Below, in pieces: positions 23,263 to 34,095 of a stretch of DNA of 64,000 nt. Location: contig JAZKJV010002315.1 of assembly GCA_037367405.1 (NCBI GenBank), forward strand, positions 310,001-374,000. The letters are read 5' to 3'. Under the pieces are notes generated by a model. That model worked only from the letters and a program-made list of their open reading frames with translations. It made no database searches and was not told where the DNA came from. The position numbers were made by a program, and so were the translations under genes. This stretch comes from Ottelia alismoides (lineage: Eukaryota; Streptophyta; Magnoliopsida; Alismatales; Hydrocharitaceae). Every line of letters begins with the position of its first letter. Positions within the stretch are counted from its first letter, which is position 1.

Positions 23263-23760
23263 TAGACATCAATGTTTCATCCCCTGCTTCAATGATAAAT
23301 TCCTCGGTTATGGCATCCTCCTGTGGAAGTGGGGGTACCTCTCAGTTTCGAGGCTATGGACCACGTGGTAGAGGAGGTCGTGATCGTCTGTCATCCTGTA
23401 CCTACTGCCATCGATCTGGACTACAGAGGACACATGCTATTCCAAGCATGGATTTCCAACATCTGCACTTGTTGAACGGGGTTCAGCTCCAGCATTTGCG
23501 TCTTCCTCTGAGCAGAGATATGATAATCGTGTTTCTCATCTAAAGGATATTATGCCACCTGTCTATTCCGATGATCCATCTAGTCCCGACGTGGCAGCCT
23601 CCGCTGGAGTCAGCACCTCAGGTAGCATTATTGCATCCACTTCTTGCTGTGGTCTTGACATTACAGAATGGATTATGGATTCCGGGGCAACACATCAAGT
23701 GTGTGGCAATAGAGATATGCTTACTGCATACAGGTAGATTCCTTCCGGGTGAACTGTCAT
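23263..23760 (+). pseudogene. Copia B gag 3' part and protease
   Basis: Gag resumes with INVSSPASMINSSVMASS, then a basic GPRGRGGRDR stretch and the start of the zinc knuckle CTYCHRSG, after which a frameshift breaks CCHC. The protease part at 23552-23737 reads ITEWIMDSGATHQVCGNRD with an intact DSGA site. The frame then ends. Confidence 0.82.
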
Positions 23761-24900
23761 CATACTGATGGGACTCATTCCCTAATCACGGGACAGGGGG
23801 AGAATATTTTGACACCAATCATACATCTACAGAATGTATTACATGCCCCAGACTTTTCTATGAACTTATTGTCTATCAGTCATGTTATTAGATATTTGAA
23901 TTGCCATGCTATATTTGACCCATCGTCTCTTATTTTTCAGGACATTCTAGCTAGCAGGGTGATTGGATGTGGCCGTGAGCAGGGAGGCCTCTGCAGATTG
24001 GTTCAAACTCCTTGTGTTGGATTATCAACTCAGTCCATTAGCTCTACGTCTCCATTCACATGGCATCTGTGTTTTGGTTATCTTCCCCTCCAGAAGTTAC
24101 GTCATGTCCTTCCTCATATTTCGCCTTGAGCATCATTTGATTGTAAGGCATGTCAATTGGGAAAGCATCATCAGTCTGTCTTTCCTAGTAGTCAGAGTCG
24201 GAGCAGTCGCTTTCCTTTTGAGTTGTTCCATGTAGACATTTGTGGTCCGAGTCGGGTTCCTGATCATCAAGGACACCATTTTTATTTAGTAGTTGTGGAT
24301 ATTTTTCTCGTTTGTCATGGGTGTTTCTGATGAAAAAGAAATATGAGCTGGGAACTTGATCCAAACCTTTCTTAATGAAGTTCGTAGTGTATTTTCTTTC
24401 AATGTCAAGATTGTGAGGACTGACAATGCTTTGGAGTTTTGTACTCGTGATCTTACTCAGTACTTCTCTTCTCAATGTACAATTCATCAAAGAACATGTG
24501 CTTACACGTTCCAACAAAATAGGGCCGCGAAAAGAAAACATCGTCATATCCTTGATGTTGCCCATACCCTTCTTATACAGAGTCATACCCCTCACTTGTT
24601 CTGGGGGGGATGTCGTTCTTACAGCATTCTACCTTATTAATCAGATGTTGTCTTCTGTCTTGGGAGAGAAAGTCCCCTTCTCAATTGTATTCCCAAAGAA
24701 GGAATTGTTTACTATCAGTCCTCGTGTGTTTAGGTCTGTGGCTTTTGTCTGCATTTTTTCTCCGAGGGTTGACAAGCTCTCTCCTAAAGCCGTCAAGTGT
24801 GTGTTTGTGGAATATCATATGACTCAAAAGGGATATAAATGTTATGATCCGTGCACAGGAAATACTATATCAACACAGATGTCACATTTTTTTAGTCTAT
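23761..24900 (+). pseudogene. Copia B integrase
   Basis: Blocks in order: the WHLCFGYLPLQKL zinc part (second His changed to Tyr), a stop, CKACQLGKHHQSVF, ELFHVDICGPSRVPDHQG with the first Asp, a frame-broken LVVVD, then KIVRTDNALEFCTRDL with the second Asp intact, and TFQQNRAAKRKH where the third acidic residue is lost (family QQNGVAERK). 24426-24902 continues with GEKVPFSIVF and LSPKAVKCVFVEY in another frame. Inactive. Confidence 0.82.
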
Positions 24901-24984
24901 AATGTATTTCTCCCCAAGAGGTGATCGCTTAACTCCCTCAGTTCTGATAGTGAAATATACATCCCACTTCCACTTCTATGATTG

Positions 24985-25190
24985 GAAGGACATATCGATA
25001 TCGGTATCGATATCGGTACCATGTCGATACGATATATCGTCGATATATCGACGCCATATCGCCGACATCGAACCGAGATTGTGAATAAAATGGAATGTCG
25101 ATACCGATATCGACCATATCGGCGATATATCGGTGACCTATCGATACAGATATATCACCGATATATCGCCGATATATCGCGATACGGCCT
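24985..25190. repeat. Palindromic CGATATATCG-rich repeat array
   Basis: About 200 bp made almost only of overlapping words such as CGATATCGG, CGATATATCG and TATCGGCGAT, many self-complementary. It replaces the variable integrase-RT linker of copia B. The pieces are irregular, not a clean monomer array. It could be a small foldback or subterminal-repeat insertion or a local expansion. Confidence 0.8.
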
Positions 25191-27066
25191 TCCATGCTTC
25201 TATCCTCACCACCACCTTCACGATTATCCTTACCACCACCTTTACCATCACCATCGCCAATGTCGTCTCCTGTCACTCAACCTATTATCCCAATTCCAAT
25301 GTCACCACTTCACTACAGTCGCCGGCCTCCTCATGTTCATGTTCATAGCACATCATCCAACACGCTAGAGGTATGTCTTGAATTAATTTTTTCTAACGAT
25401 GGGTTTGGGGATGTGTCTCAGCAGGGTGAAGTACAGGAGACTATTGGGGATACCACTAGTGACATTGATGTGCCCAATGCTATTCGAAAGCAGAAGCGTT
25501 CTTTTGCATCACATCCTATTGCTTCTCAGGTGTCGTTGCTCTGTCTATTGTGCACATCCCATGAAATTATCAAGAGGCCTTGAAAGATACTCAGTGGCGC
25601 AAAGCCACGGAGAAGGAGGTGCCTGCTTTATAGTCCCGAGGTACTTAGACCTTGGTACCTACCCCTAGTGGGTCGTCTGTGGTGAGCTGCAAGTGGGTAT
25701 TTACTGTGAAGTATCATGTGGATGGGAGCCTTCATAGGTACAAGGTCAGATTAGTCACACGCGGTTTTACTCAAACGTAGGGCATAGATTATCTTGACAC
25801 CTTCTCTCCTGTTACTCGACATTCTACCCTACAGATTCTCGTAGTCATTGCAGTGGTACGTTATTGGCCTTTATTCCAGCTTTATGTTAAAAATGATTTT
25901 TTGTATGATGATCTTTAGGAAGAGGTCTATATGCAGCAGCCTCCGGGGTTTGTTGTTGATTAATATATAGCATTAATCAGAGCCCAAGAGCTTGGTTTTA
26001 GAAGCTCTCAAATTTGTTTGAAAAGCATGAGTTCATAAGGTCGAATGCACATCACTCTTACTTCGTAAAGAAGACCTCCAGAGGTTCAGTGGTTATTATG
26101 ATATATGTTGATGTCATATTGGTTATAGGATGATATTCAAGGGATAAAAAGGGCAAAAGAATTTATGGGCAATCAATTTGTCACCAAAGATCTTGGAATC
26201 CTAAGATACCTTTTGGGGTTAGAGTTTGCTAGGAATCAAGGTCTTGTGATGACCCAAAGAAAGTATGTCACTGACATGCTAAGTGAGACAAGCATGCTTG
26301 GATGTCGATCGGCTACTACACCTATGGATCCAAGCATGAGACAATATGATGACGATACCGACAAGGTAGACAAGAGAAGATATAGAGAGCTGGTGGGAAA
26401 GCTTCTCTATGTAACTATTAGACCCGACATCTCCTTTGCAGTCAGTCGGATTAGTCAATTCATGGAGCAATTGCGTCAGGTACATATGGATTCTATACAT
26501 ATGATACTAAGGTATCTAAAATCATCTTCAGGTGAAGGGTTGTTATTCAGAAAAGGTAGAGATATTACGGTGTCAGCTTGTGCATATATAGACTATGCAA
26601 GATGCCCTAAGGACAGGAAGTCCACATCAGGTTTTGCTATATTTGTTGGAGATTCAATTGTTTCTTGGAAACGTAAGAAACAGACTGTGGTGGACAGATC
26701 AAGTGTCGAATCCGAGTGTAGGGCTATGGCACATGCAAGTACATAAATGATGTGGGTTCGAACAGTATTAGCATATCTATACAGAGAAGTGCATCTTCCT
26801 ATGCCACTGAAATGTGATAATCAGACTGCCCTATTCATAGCAAATAATCCAGCATTCCATGAAAGAACAAAACATATTGAAGTTGACTGCCACTATATAT
26901 GGGACAAGCCACTATATATGGGACATGGTTCAGAAAGGCTTCATTTCTACTTCTCACATCAGTTCTGGAAATCAAATGACAGACATTTTCACCAAGACAT
27001 TGCTCAGAGGATCATTCCTGAAGTGTTCATCCAAGCTAAGATTGATTGATATCTATGTTCCACCTT
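25191..27066 (+). pseudogene. Copia B linker, RT and RNase H
   Basis: After a PSPMSSPVTQPII linker, RT begins near 25680 ([17 protein letters not shown]), then GIDYLDTFSPVTRHSTLQ and VYMQQPPGFVVD. The catalytic box reads YVDV at 26104-26115, so the second Asp is lost. A clean frame from 26165 to 26746 holds TKDLGILRYLLGLEFARNQ, KRRYRELVGKLLYV and the RNase H start (CAYIDYARCPKDRKSTSG). The end reads [24 protein letters not shown], with a small duplication of the ATATGGGACA(A/T)G segment near 26897-26925. Confidence 0.85.
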
Positions 27067-27075
27067 AAGGGGGAG

Positions 27076-27217
27076 TGTAGAGATATGTTTATGTTTTTAT
27101 ATTTCATTTCCTATTCTTCTTTTCTTCCGTCCATCTTATATATTTTACCCATAGGTTTCTCATCTATGTAAGAGATCCAAAGGTTCCTTGGAATAATAAC
27201 TCTCATTTTTCCCAACA
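27076..27217 (+). repeat. Copia B 3' LTR
   Basis: 142 bp, followed by CTTTT at 27218-27222. Confidence 0.88.
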
Positions 27218-27411
27218 CTTTTATCTTGAACTTTTATTGATTATTGACTATATATGTATAAATATATAAAAATATATATTAAACATAACTTTTTATATTT
27301 AAAATAATTAAAAATTCATAACCGAATAATTCTGAATCCCGAATACTGGATATTCATTATTTAATATTGATCCCTCCGACTGAATACAGAATATCGACTT
27401 CTACAACATTG

Positions 27412-28000
27412 ATTCCCTCCACTCCCAAGACCCTCTAACCCCCTTTCTTTCTTCGAACTCGTAATCTTTGTCCCATATACCAAATGTATCCTCCTTTTCT
27501 CATGTTTCCCATCCAACCAGAAAAAAACTTCTCATTAAAGATTCCATCTTCTTGCAAACTCCAAAGGGAAGCAATCTCGTGGAACAGAAAAAGATCGGCA
27601 AAGATATCCCAAAAGGAACCGCCATTGACTTCTTTCTATTTATCTGCAATCTTAGTGCATCTCCAAAAATGTTCATAATGAGTGACGTCTGTCAAATCTT
27701 CTCTGTATTATCTCCCAAAAAGAATATCATGTCATCAGCATACTACAACATAGGAATCGAGATGTCATCCTTCTTGTATCTGAAGCATCAATCCACATCC
27801 GATGCCAACTGCATCATAACAGCCAACGCAACAATGACAAAAGATAAGGGAGCTAGTGGACATCCCTTCTGACTCCCCATTGCAGTTGGTAGAAACCCCC
27901 CTCCAATCTACCATTAGTAAGCACAGCATTTGAGGCAATCGCAGCACACCACTTAATCCATTATATCCACAAGCTAGGGAATACCATTAGAATCCCATCT
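27412..28000 (-). pseudogene. LINE H, 5' piece with RT
   Basis: The minus strand reads WIKWCAAIASNAVLTNGRLEGGFY, then PLAPLSFVIVAL after a frame change, and YADDMIFF near 27745-27722. It continues with MNIFGDALRLQINRKKS and PFGVCKKMESLMRSFF to the MITE border at 27412. Highly decayed. Similarity is lost beyond about 28000, where the LINE may be 5'-truncated or simply unrecognisable. Confidence 0.75.
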
Positions 28001-28639
28001 GAAATTCTTGGATCAATCATCCCAATTTAATCCATTTTTCTTCGTTTCAACACTACGTTTATAATTTTTCTCCACTGAGGGGTGTGCCTACAATTTTCTA
28101 CCACTTTAACTAAAATAATTCTTTCCATCGTAAAACTCTCCACTTTAACCTTTAGAAAAAAAAAGGTTTTTGGTGGAGGGGTTTCTCTATAATTGTTCAA
28201 AAAGAACCTCAAATCCCATAATTTAAAGGATAAGATTCTTCAACATGTGGAATCTCCAAAGAGTTCCAGGGCTTCTTGCTCCTCTCTCTTCCAACGACAG
28301 TGCCAATCTAGGAATGGAGGGATCTCGCGGCCCCTGGCATCGGCAATGAGGGTTGTGATTCTTCGACCAAGGGTAACAACCGTGTTGGGAGCAGTATCGG
28401 CAAGCGATGATATGTTGGGAGAAGGATGAGCATGTGATGGTGGAGAAGGCGTACAACTCGCCTACGCTCGTTAGTGCATGAGTTTGTGTAGAGGCTAGGG
28501 CTCCCTTGGCGGTGACGGAGGACGAGTGGGAGGGTGGGGTGTTGGAGAGGAATCGGTGCATGGTTGAATGGTAGCGGAGGAGGTTGTAGTGAGGTCTCTG
28601 AGAGTAGGATAGGTGCTAGTGTTGAGTCCATGTCGTGAC
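28001..28639. other. Unassigned sequence
   Basis: No supportable gene. 28220-28630 is GC-richer with short open frames on both strands and no known domain. Confidence 0.35.
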
Positions 28640-29089
28640 TCGTGTTGCAAAAGTCGGTAGTCGGTATTCAGTCGGAGGAGTCACTGGATAGAGACTAATC
28701 AGTATTCGGGCGACTATTCGGAATTATTCGATTTTGTATTTTTTTTAATTCTTGTTAATATGAAAATGATTCTTAATACATATATTTTTATATATTTATA
28801 CATATATTATCATCAATCAACAAGAATCCAACAAAAAAATCCATTAACAACATACATATACAAAGTCTTGACATTTTTGGTAATATCATGACAAATGCTA
28901 ACTCTTGGGAATTTTAAAAAACTCCAACATTTAACTACCAATCGATTGAATAGTCCGCCGAATACTATTCGGTTAAGCCGACTATTGGTCGACTAGAGAT
29001 TATTTAGTCAGGGACCCCTCCCCCCCCCCCCCCCCGCACCACATAGTCAACCAAATAGTCGGCCTTGTCGGCCGACTATTGCAACACTG
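28640..29089. mobile_element. Probable hAT-like MITE
   Basis: About 450 bp with inverted ends GTGTTGCAAAAGTCGG (28642-28657) and CCGACTATTGCAACAC (29072-29087), AT-rich middle, and GTCGACTA/TATTCGG words near both ends. A run of about 18 C lies at 29020-29036. I found no convincing 8-bp duplication, so the exact ends are uncertain. Confidence 0.6.
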
Positions 29090-30834
29090 AGTTTATGGTT
29101 GTTGACAGAGGGTCTGGGAGGTAGGAGGGGGAGGTGGTGATGACAGGGCCAATGGAGGTGGTGGCAGTAACATGAAAGCCTCCTTGGTAGCAACTATGAA
29201 GGAGAACATATTGAGGACTTTATATTCTTCATCTCTAGGGCCATCACCGTAGATGGGGGCTCCATTTTTGGTGTCTACTTGTGTTGGAGTGTAGTAATCC
29301 AATTTTTATATAAAAATGTACGTTCTTCTAGAACGAAAAAATCATCATCTACCCATAAATCCAACCATTCGTATACCTTCATGCTCGACGGGATTCGTTG
29401 CTTGAACTTATGTTTTCATGACATGAACCATGACCAAGATGACTCAGATCAATCTTCATACACCAATACTCGATAGGATCATCGAATCGTAGGAACGATA
29501 TAATTTATGTGCTCTGATACCACTTAATGTTGTCGTAATAATCGGAAGGAGAGAGAGGAGAGTCGAGTTGTGTCAGGATGTAATCTTTGTTGTTGCTCTT
29601 CATAACACTCACGAATCGCATTACCAAATATCATAGTTGATCACATCCATCCTGATGATCAAAGTGCGGCCTTTGAATGCCCCAAACCTGGAGATGAATG
29701 CATATCAACATTGTCTTCCGCCATGACAAACGAAGGAAACCGGGAAGGGCGTAACTATATGTTAGAACGATTTGATTTTTTTATAGATAATCATATGGGG
29801 AATGTGTTATATATGCAGACTTAGAGCACAACCTTTTCCATCAATTTTGATGGAGCTTCTAAGGAGGGCAGATTGGATATATATGACAGAAATCATCCTA
29901 TACTGCACCAGAATCAACGCGTAAACAAATCAGAGATATGTAGGTGTTGTGCATGAGCACAGAGTCCCGTATGGATGCATTAGACACTGCACAAGACCCT
30001 GAACAGCACATATGAGGGTGTCATAGCCCACGCGATGATGTTAGATGGCTCCGCAGTGATGATGGGGACCACATAGTGCTGCTAATAATGCAGCGACGCT
30101 TCTTGCGAGTGGGCTTACGCGTGGGATAAGGAGGGAGGAGAGTCACGTGCACAGGGGTCGAGTAGAGAGGGATGTTGATAGGTAGCGCTTGTGGTATCAA
30201 AAGGACACCATAGCTTTGGTCTAGGATCGTCGCTCCGACACCAAGGACACGGATTTTTTATCCCAAAAAGGGGGAACACGATTAGGCGTCTGCCCAAAAT
30301 AAATTGCTATGAATAAACGAGGTTACAAAAATACTAGCAGAGTTTCAAGAAGAGGCCTGGAGTGGAAAATGACATTGTCGCAACAAAAGTGATGTGAGGA
30401 AAAAACAAACAATTTCTTCCTAACCAATTTCTTCCTAAACCAAGGACACGGTTGAAACAAGAAACCCTAGAAATTTGCGGACAGGGGAGGATAGTGGTGG
30501 AGGAACACTCCAAAATCAAAACTCAAATTCAATTCATAGCGTACTTTAAACAATGAGACCACAACTGCTTTACATAGAAGGGGGTTTGAGTACATAAAAA
30601 GAAATAGAATAAAATAAAATTCAAATCAAATCTTATTAACACCTAATTTGATTCTAACTACTATTATCTACAAGAATGATGAGATAAAAATCAATCTCAA
30701 TTTATTTAACCAATTAAATAACCGACCGGTTAATATAACTATTTAAGATGAAAAAACCTAATTTTGAGAAATCCCCACATTCATGATTGTATCAAGTCAA
30801 CTTGACCCCTCAATTTGGGTATGATTGCATCACA
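29090..30834. other. Unassigned, with one possible copia primer-site remnant
   Basis: No gene is supportable. At about 29512-29523 the minus strand reads GTGGTATCAGAGC, the copia primer-site word, so sequence to its right (from about 29529, TGTTGTCGTAATAATCGG) could be an old minus-strand 5' LTR. No matching second LTR or coding sequence was found. Confidence 0.3.
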
Positions 30835-31680
30835 TCTCTCAACTGGATGTAAAGAATACCTTCCCCTTATGGTGATCTAGTAAAGGAAGCTTACATGACG
30901 CAACCACGAGGTTAATTTGCCTAGAGGGAGTATGTATGGCAACTTCGTAATGCCATCTACGACCTAAAGCAGAGTCCACAGGTGTGGTTCGACAAGCTTA
31001 CTTCTAAGACCAACTCTATGGATTTCCATAGGACGGCATCTGACTATTATGTTCTCATCGTATGAAGGTCATCAGGCAAGGTAATACTTGTTGTTTATGT
31101 TGATGACATGGTTATCGATGGCGATGACAAAGTAGACGTTCTAGAGACCAAGGCCTTCCTCCAGAAGGTGTTTGTCACCAAGGATCTTGGTCAACTTTGA
31201 TACTTCCTAGGAATCGAGATGATACACACTACACTACAGAGGGATTATACTTGCCGCATCAGAAGTATTATTTAGATATTCTTACAGAAGATGGCTTACT
31301 TGGATACAAACCATTAGACATCCTAACAGACTTACAGAGATATACTTCCTATGCATATCCTATGTTTGAAGACACCGTACGATATACAACTCTAGTGGAC
31401 AGCAACTTTACCTCATTATCACTAGGCCAGACATACCATATGATGTGAGCATAGCTAGCTAGCATATGGAGGAGCCTCACTAGTCAAGAATGTTCTTTTG
31501 ATCATTCGATACTTGAATAACTCTTCAAGGAAAAGCCACTTCTATGAGGCTAATGGTCACACTGACATCACTACTTATGCCACGATGATGTCGTTCACTA
31601 CATCCCAAAAATCCTTGAAAAAGAAAATTGAGAACCATCTAGCCATGTGAACAATATGCATTTAGATGAAAGAATGTCGA
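30835..31680 (+). pseudogene. Ty1/copia RT fragment, different family
   Basis: The plus strand reads LDVKNTFPYGDLVKEAYM, then YVWQLRNAIYDLKQSPQVWF and a YVDDM box at about 31102, followed by VFVTKDLGQL, a stop, and YFLGIE. Later pieces (RYLNNSSRKSHFYEANGHTD at about 31510) match the RT-RNase H connection. It differs in wording from copias A-E. No LTR could be paired with it. Heavily mutated. Confidence 0.75.
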
Positions 31681-32964
31681 ACGAACCTTTTGCACTTAAA
31701 GTCACAAAGCAATCCTCTAGCCTACAAGGTTGCAATTGAGAAATACTTTCCGCATCCATCCCAAGCCATCCCCACAAAATTTCTTGGGCATTCTTCCTGG
31801 TGCATGAAGGTGGTTAACCATCATCAGGTCGACATCAATTTCTCCCTAAAAAACTATGCCAAATAACGACCATAATGGTATGTATGAAGTTTCTACACCA
31901 TCAGTGACCATCCATGGAGTGGAAGAACTCTGTATTAGACCATTAGTACCTTCCACCTTTAGCCGAATTTGCCTCGACCTTCCTCTCCTGTCTCGGTCTA
32001 CATTCTTAAATTCTTCTAGAATAATATTCTATTTAACTCAATGCTCCTCAAGTCTAAAGCTGCTTAGCTCATTGTTGTCTACTAACATGTCTAATCTAGT
32101 TAGCTCTTCATGTGCAAGCTTACTTCGGATATCTCATCTGGCTTTCATATTCTTTTTTAAATCCAATCAATCTCTTACGGAGGGCTGCTAGTTTCAATGC
32201 CATGTGTTTCGTTGTTGTGCCATCTCTTTGGTAGCTCCTCCAATACTTTGTCACCCAGCACCTAAAACCCTCATGTAAGTGCTCGAACTTGAAAATGCAT
32301 AGGGGGGTTGAGATTCACCTAAAATGAGTGTGATCAGAGTGAGATATTGATAAGGAGCTTATGAAGGCGAGCCAGAATACTGAAGCATCTCCACGAAGAG
32401 CATGAAGTGGTCAATTCATGATCATGAACTACAACTCCTCCACGTATATTTACAATAGGAAGCATCCCTTACATTGATCCAATCATTAATGAGCGAGGCA
32501 AAATCCAACAAATCAAGGTTTTGCCCACCCCTCATCTTCTGGGTCGATCATCAAGCATCAAAGCGACATTAACGTCGCCACCACACTCCAAGAATAGGAA
32601 GGGAATTCAATTAATGTATGGCGAAGCTCACCCATTACTCATTTCATGAACCTCCATCATTTGAGTCGTACATTCATTACCACTCGTTTAAAATTATCTT
32701 AAGGATCACTATCAAGGAGTGTTGACCAATCTCCTCAACCTCAACTTGGAAGAGACCTCCATTCCAAGCAATATGACACCCACCATTGCTCCCTACCAAG
32801 TATAGTGCTCTGAAGCCCGAGAAACGAGCACCTCCAATAAAGTTCACGTTAATGTTTTCTTGGCATAAAGGTTACATGCGGCAAGTACAATATCATACAT
32901 CAAAGGAAATATGCTATAAATTTCATCCAAGAAAAAGAAAGCTGGCACTAAAACTTGCTATATC
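31681..32964. other. Unassigned sequence
   Basis: No supportable gene, repeat end or RNA feature. Moderate AT content with scattered short frames. Confidence 0.35.
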
Positions 32965-34095
32965 GCTAGCTCATGCATGAGCATGCATATTTTGATAATA
33001 ACAAAACATATATATGTGGCGTGAAGCTAGGTCGAAAGCAGGAAAGTATTTGGACCAAGAACAAGCTCAAGAATGAGGAGCTTAAGTGAAGAAGGAGCTA
33101 AGAAGCTCAAAGGAGTTCAAAGCTAAGGAATCCCAGGTCATGCTCAAAGAAAGAAACTCAAACTCAAGAAGTCGAAGAGTTTTCTTTTATTGAGTCTTGT
33201 ATTTTGTAATTATCTTAGTTTGTAAAGAACCTTAAAGAGTATCATGTACCTTGAATTTCAAAAGCTTTACTTTGAGGTCAAAATGTCAAGTTAATCGATC
33301 AACCTCCTTGCCCTAATCAATCACCATTGATAAATCAAATTCTTTGCATAATCGATCATCTCTTATCGATTACCTCCTTTTTTATCAATCAATGTTCAAA
33401 TCCAATTGTTCACTTAACGGTCACTAATTAATTGATTACCATGTTTACCTGATCGATTACTTTTTGAATTATGATCAATCAACCTTTGTGACACGGTCAA
33501 TCATTCCATCCTAACCGATCATCTTTTGTGCTCGATCGATCATATGGCACTTCAGGGAGTTTCTCCTTGCCATTTTCACCTCCAATAGCTATGGAGAACC
33601 TAGGCCTATAAATAGTTTCCTAGACCTCACTTGTTCAATGTACAACCAAGAGAAAGAAGACTCTTCTCTCTACTCTCCATTCTATCCTCTAAGAGAAAGT
33701 TCTGAGAGCTATTTTCAAATCTGTAATTCACACCTTTAGCTCTGAAGAGATGCGATTCATCTTACAAGCATGCTCCTAGCTCAGTAAGATCATTTTAAAT
33801 TTTGTCTGAGCTTAATAAGATCGTTCTAAGTTTTGCCTAGTATTATTTCCAACATATTTACTTTTATATTGAGGTTTTTAGGTTTTAATTAATTGTAATA
33901 TGGTTGAATCGATCGTGCAATCAACTCGCAACGTAGTACTCTTGGGTTGTCCGCATAAGCAATCTGATTTGGTAGTAAGTCCAACTTAAGTTGAAAGCCC
34001 GAGTCGGAGAATATAATCGTGATTTTTACCATGAGGGTTTCACATTAAATGCATGAGTACTTGTGGTTTGCCTTCTTATCTTGTAACTGAAAGTA
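32965..34095 (+). mobile_element. Probable solo LTR of a SIRE/Maximus-like copia
   Basis: Begins near TTTTGATAATAACAAAAC, has a purine-rich stretch (GAGCTTAAGTGAAGAAGG), many (T)AATCGATCA/ATCGATTAC words at 33290-33545, CCTATAAATAG as a TATA-like box at 33606, and ends near CTTGTAACTGAAAGTA. These are features I associate with long LTRs of the SIRE type; the assignment is from memory of texture, not alignment. No internal region is present on either side. Confidence 0.5.

Larger units (their letters stand above)
16537..27217 (+). mobile_element. Copia B: complete but dead element with large insert
   Basis: A plus-strand copia with LTRs at 16537-16681 (145 bp) and 27076-27217 (142 bp), TGTAGAG...AACA ends and CTTTT duplication. 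The primer site is degenerate (AGGTATCAAAGTGG from 16682), and the polypurine tract is AAGGGGGAG at 27067-27075. A 5.5-kb non-copia insert interrupts gag at about 17717-23262; without it the element is about 5.1 kb. Same family as copias A, C, D and E. Frame breaks occur in every domain. Confidence 0.9.
16266..27411. mobile_element. hAT-like MITE carrying copia B
   Basis: Outer parts 16266-16536 and 27218-27411 together form an element of about 460 bp with imperfect 17-bp inverted ends (CATTGTTGCAATATTCG on the left, CGACTTCTACAACATTG on the right) and a perfect 8-bp target duplication, ATTCCCTC, at 16258-16265 and 27412-27419. The interior is AT-rich with many GAATATTCG/CGAATA words. Eight-bp duplications are typical of hAT elements. 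No coding capacity, so it is a MITE. Copia B was later inserted in it. Confidence 0.78.

Noticed and set aside
24985..25190. CRISPR-like array
   Set aside because: Repeats overlap without spacers, have no fixed period, and lie in a plant retrotransposon.
29020..29036. Run of about 18 C as a functional element
   Set aside because: Most likely slippage expansion in a MITE, and the exact length may be a sequencing artefact.
32786..32980. 64-codon plus-strand ORF
   Set aside because: No domain, no splice or promoter context, next to an LTR-like sequence.
33290..33545. ATCGATCA-rich stretch as a satellite array
   Set aside because: Spacing is irregular, and such words are usual in long copia LTRs.
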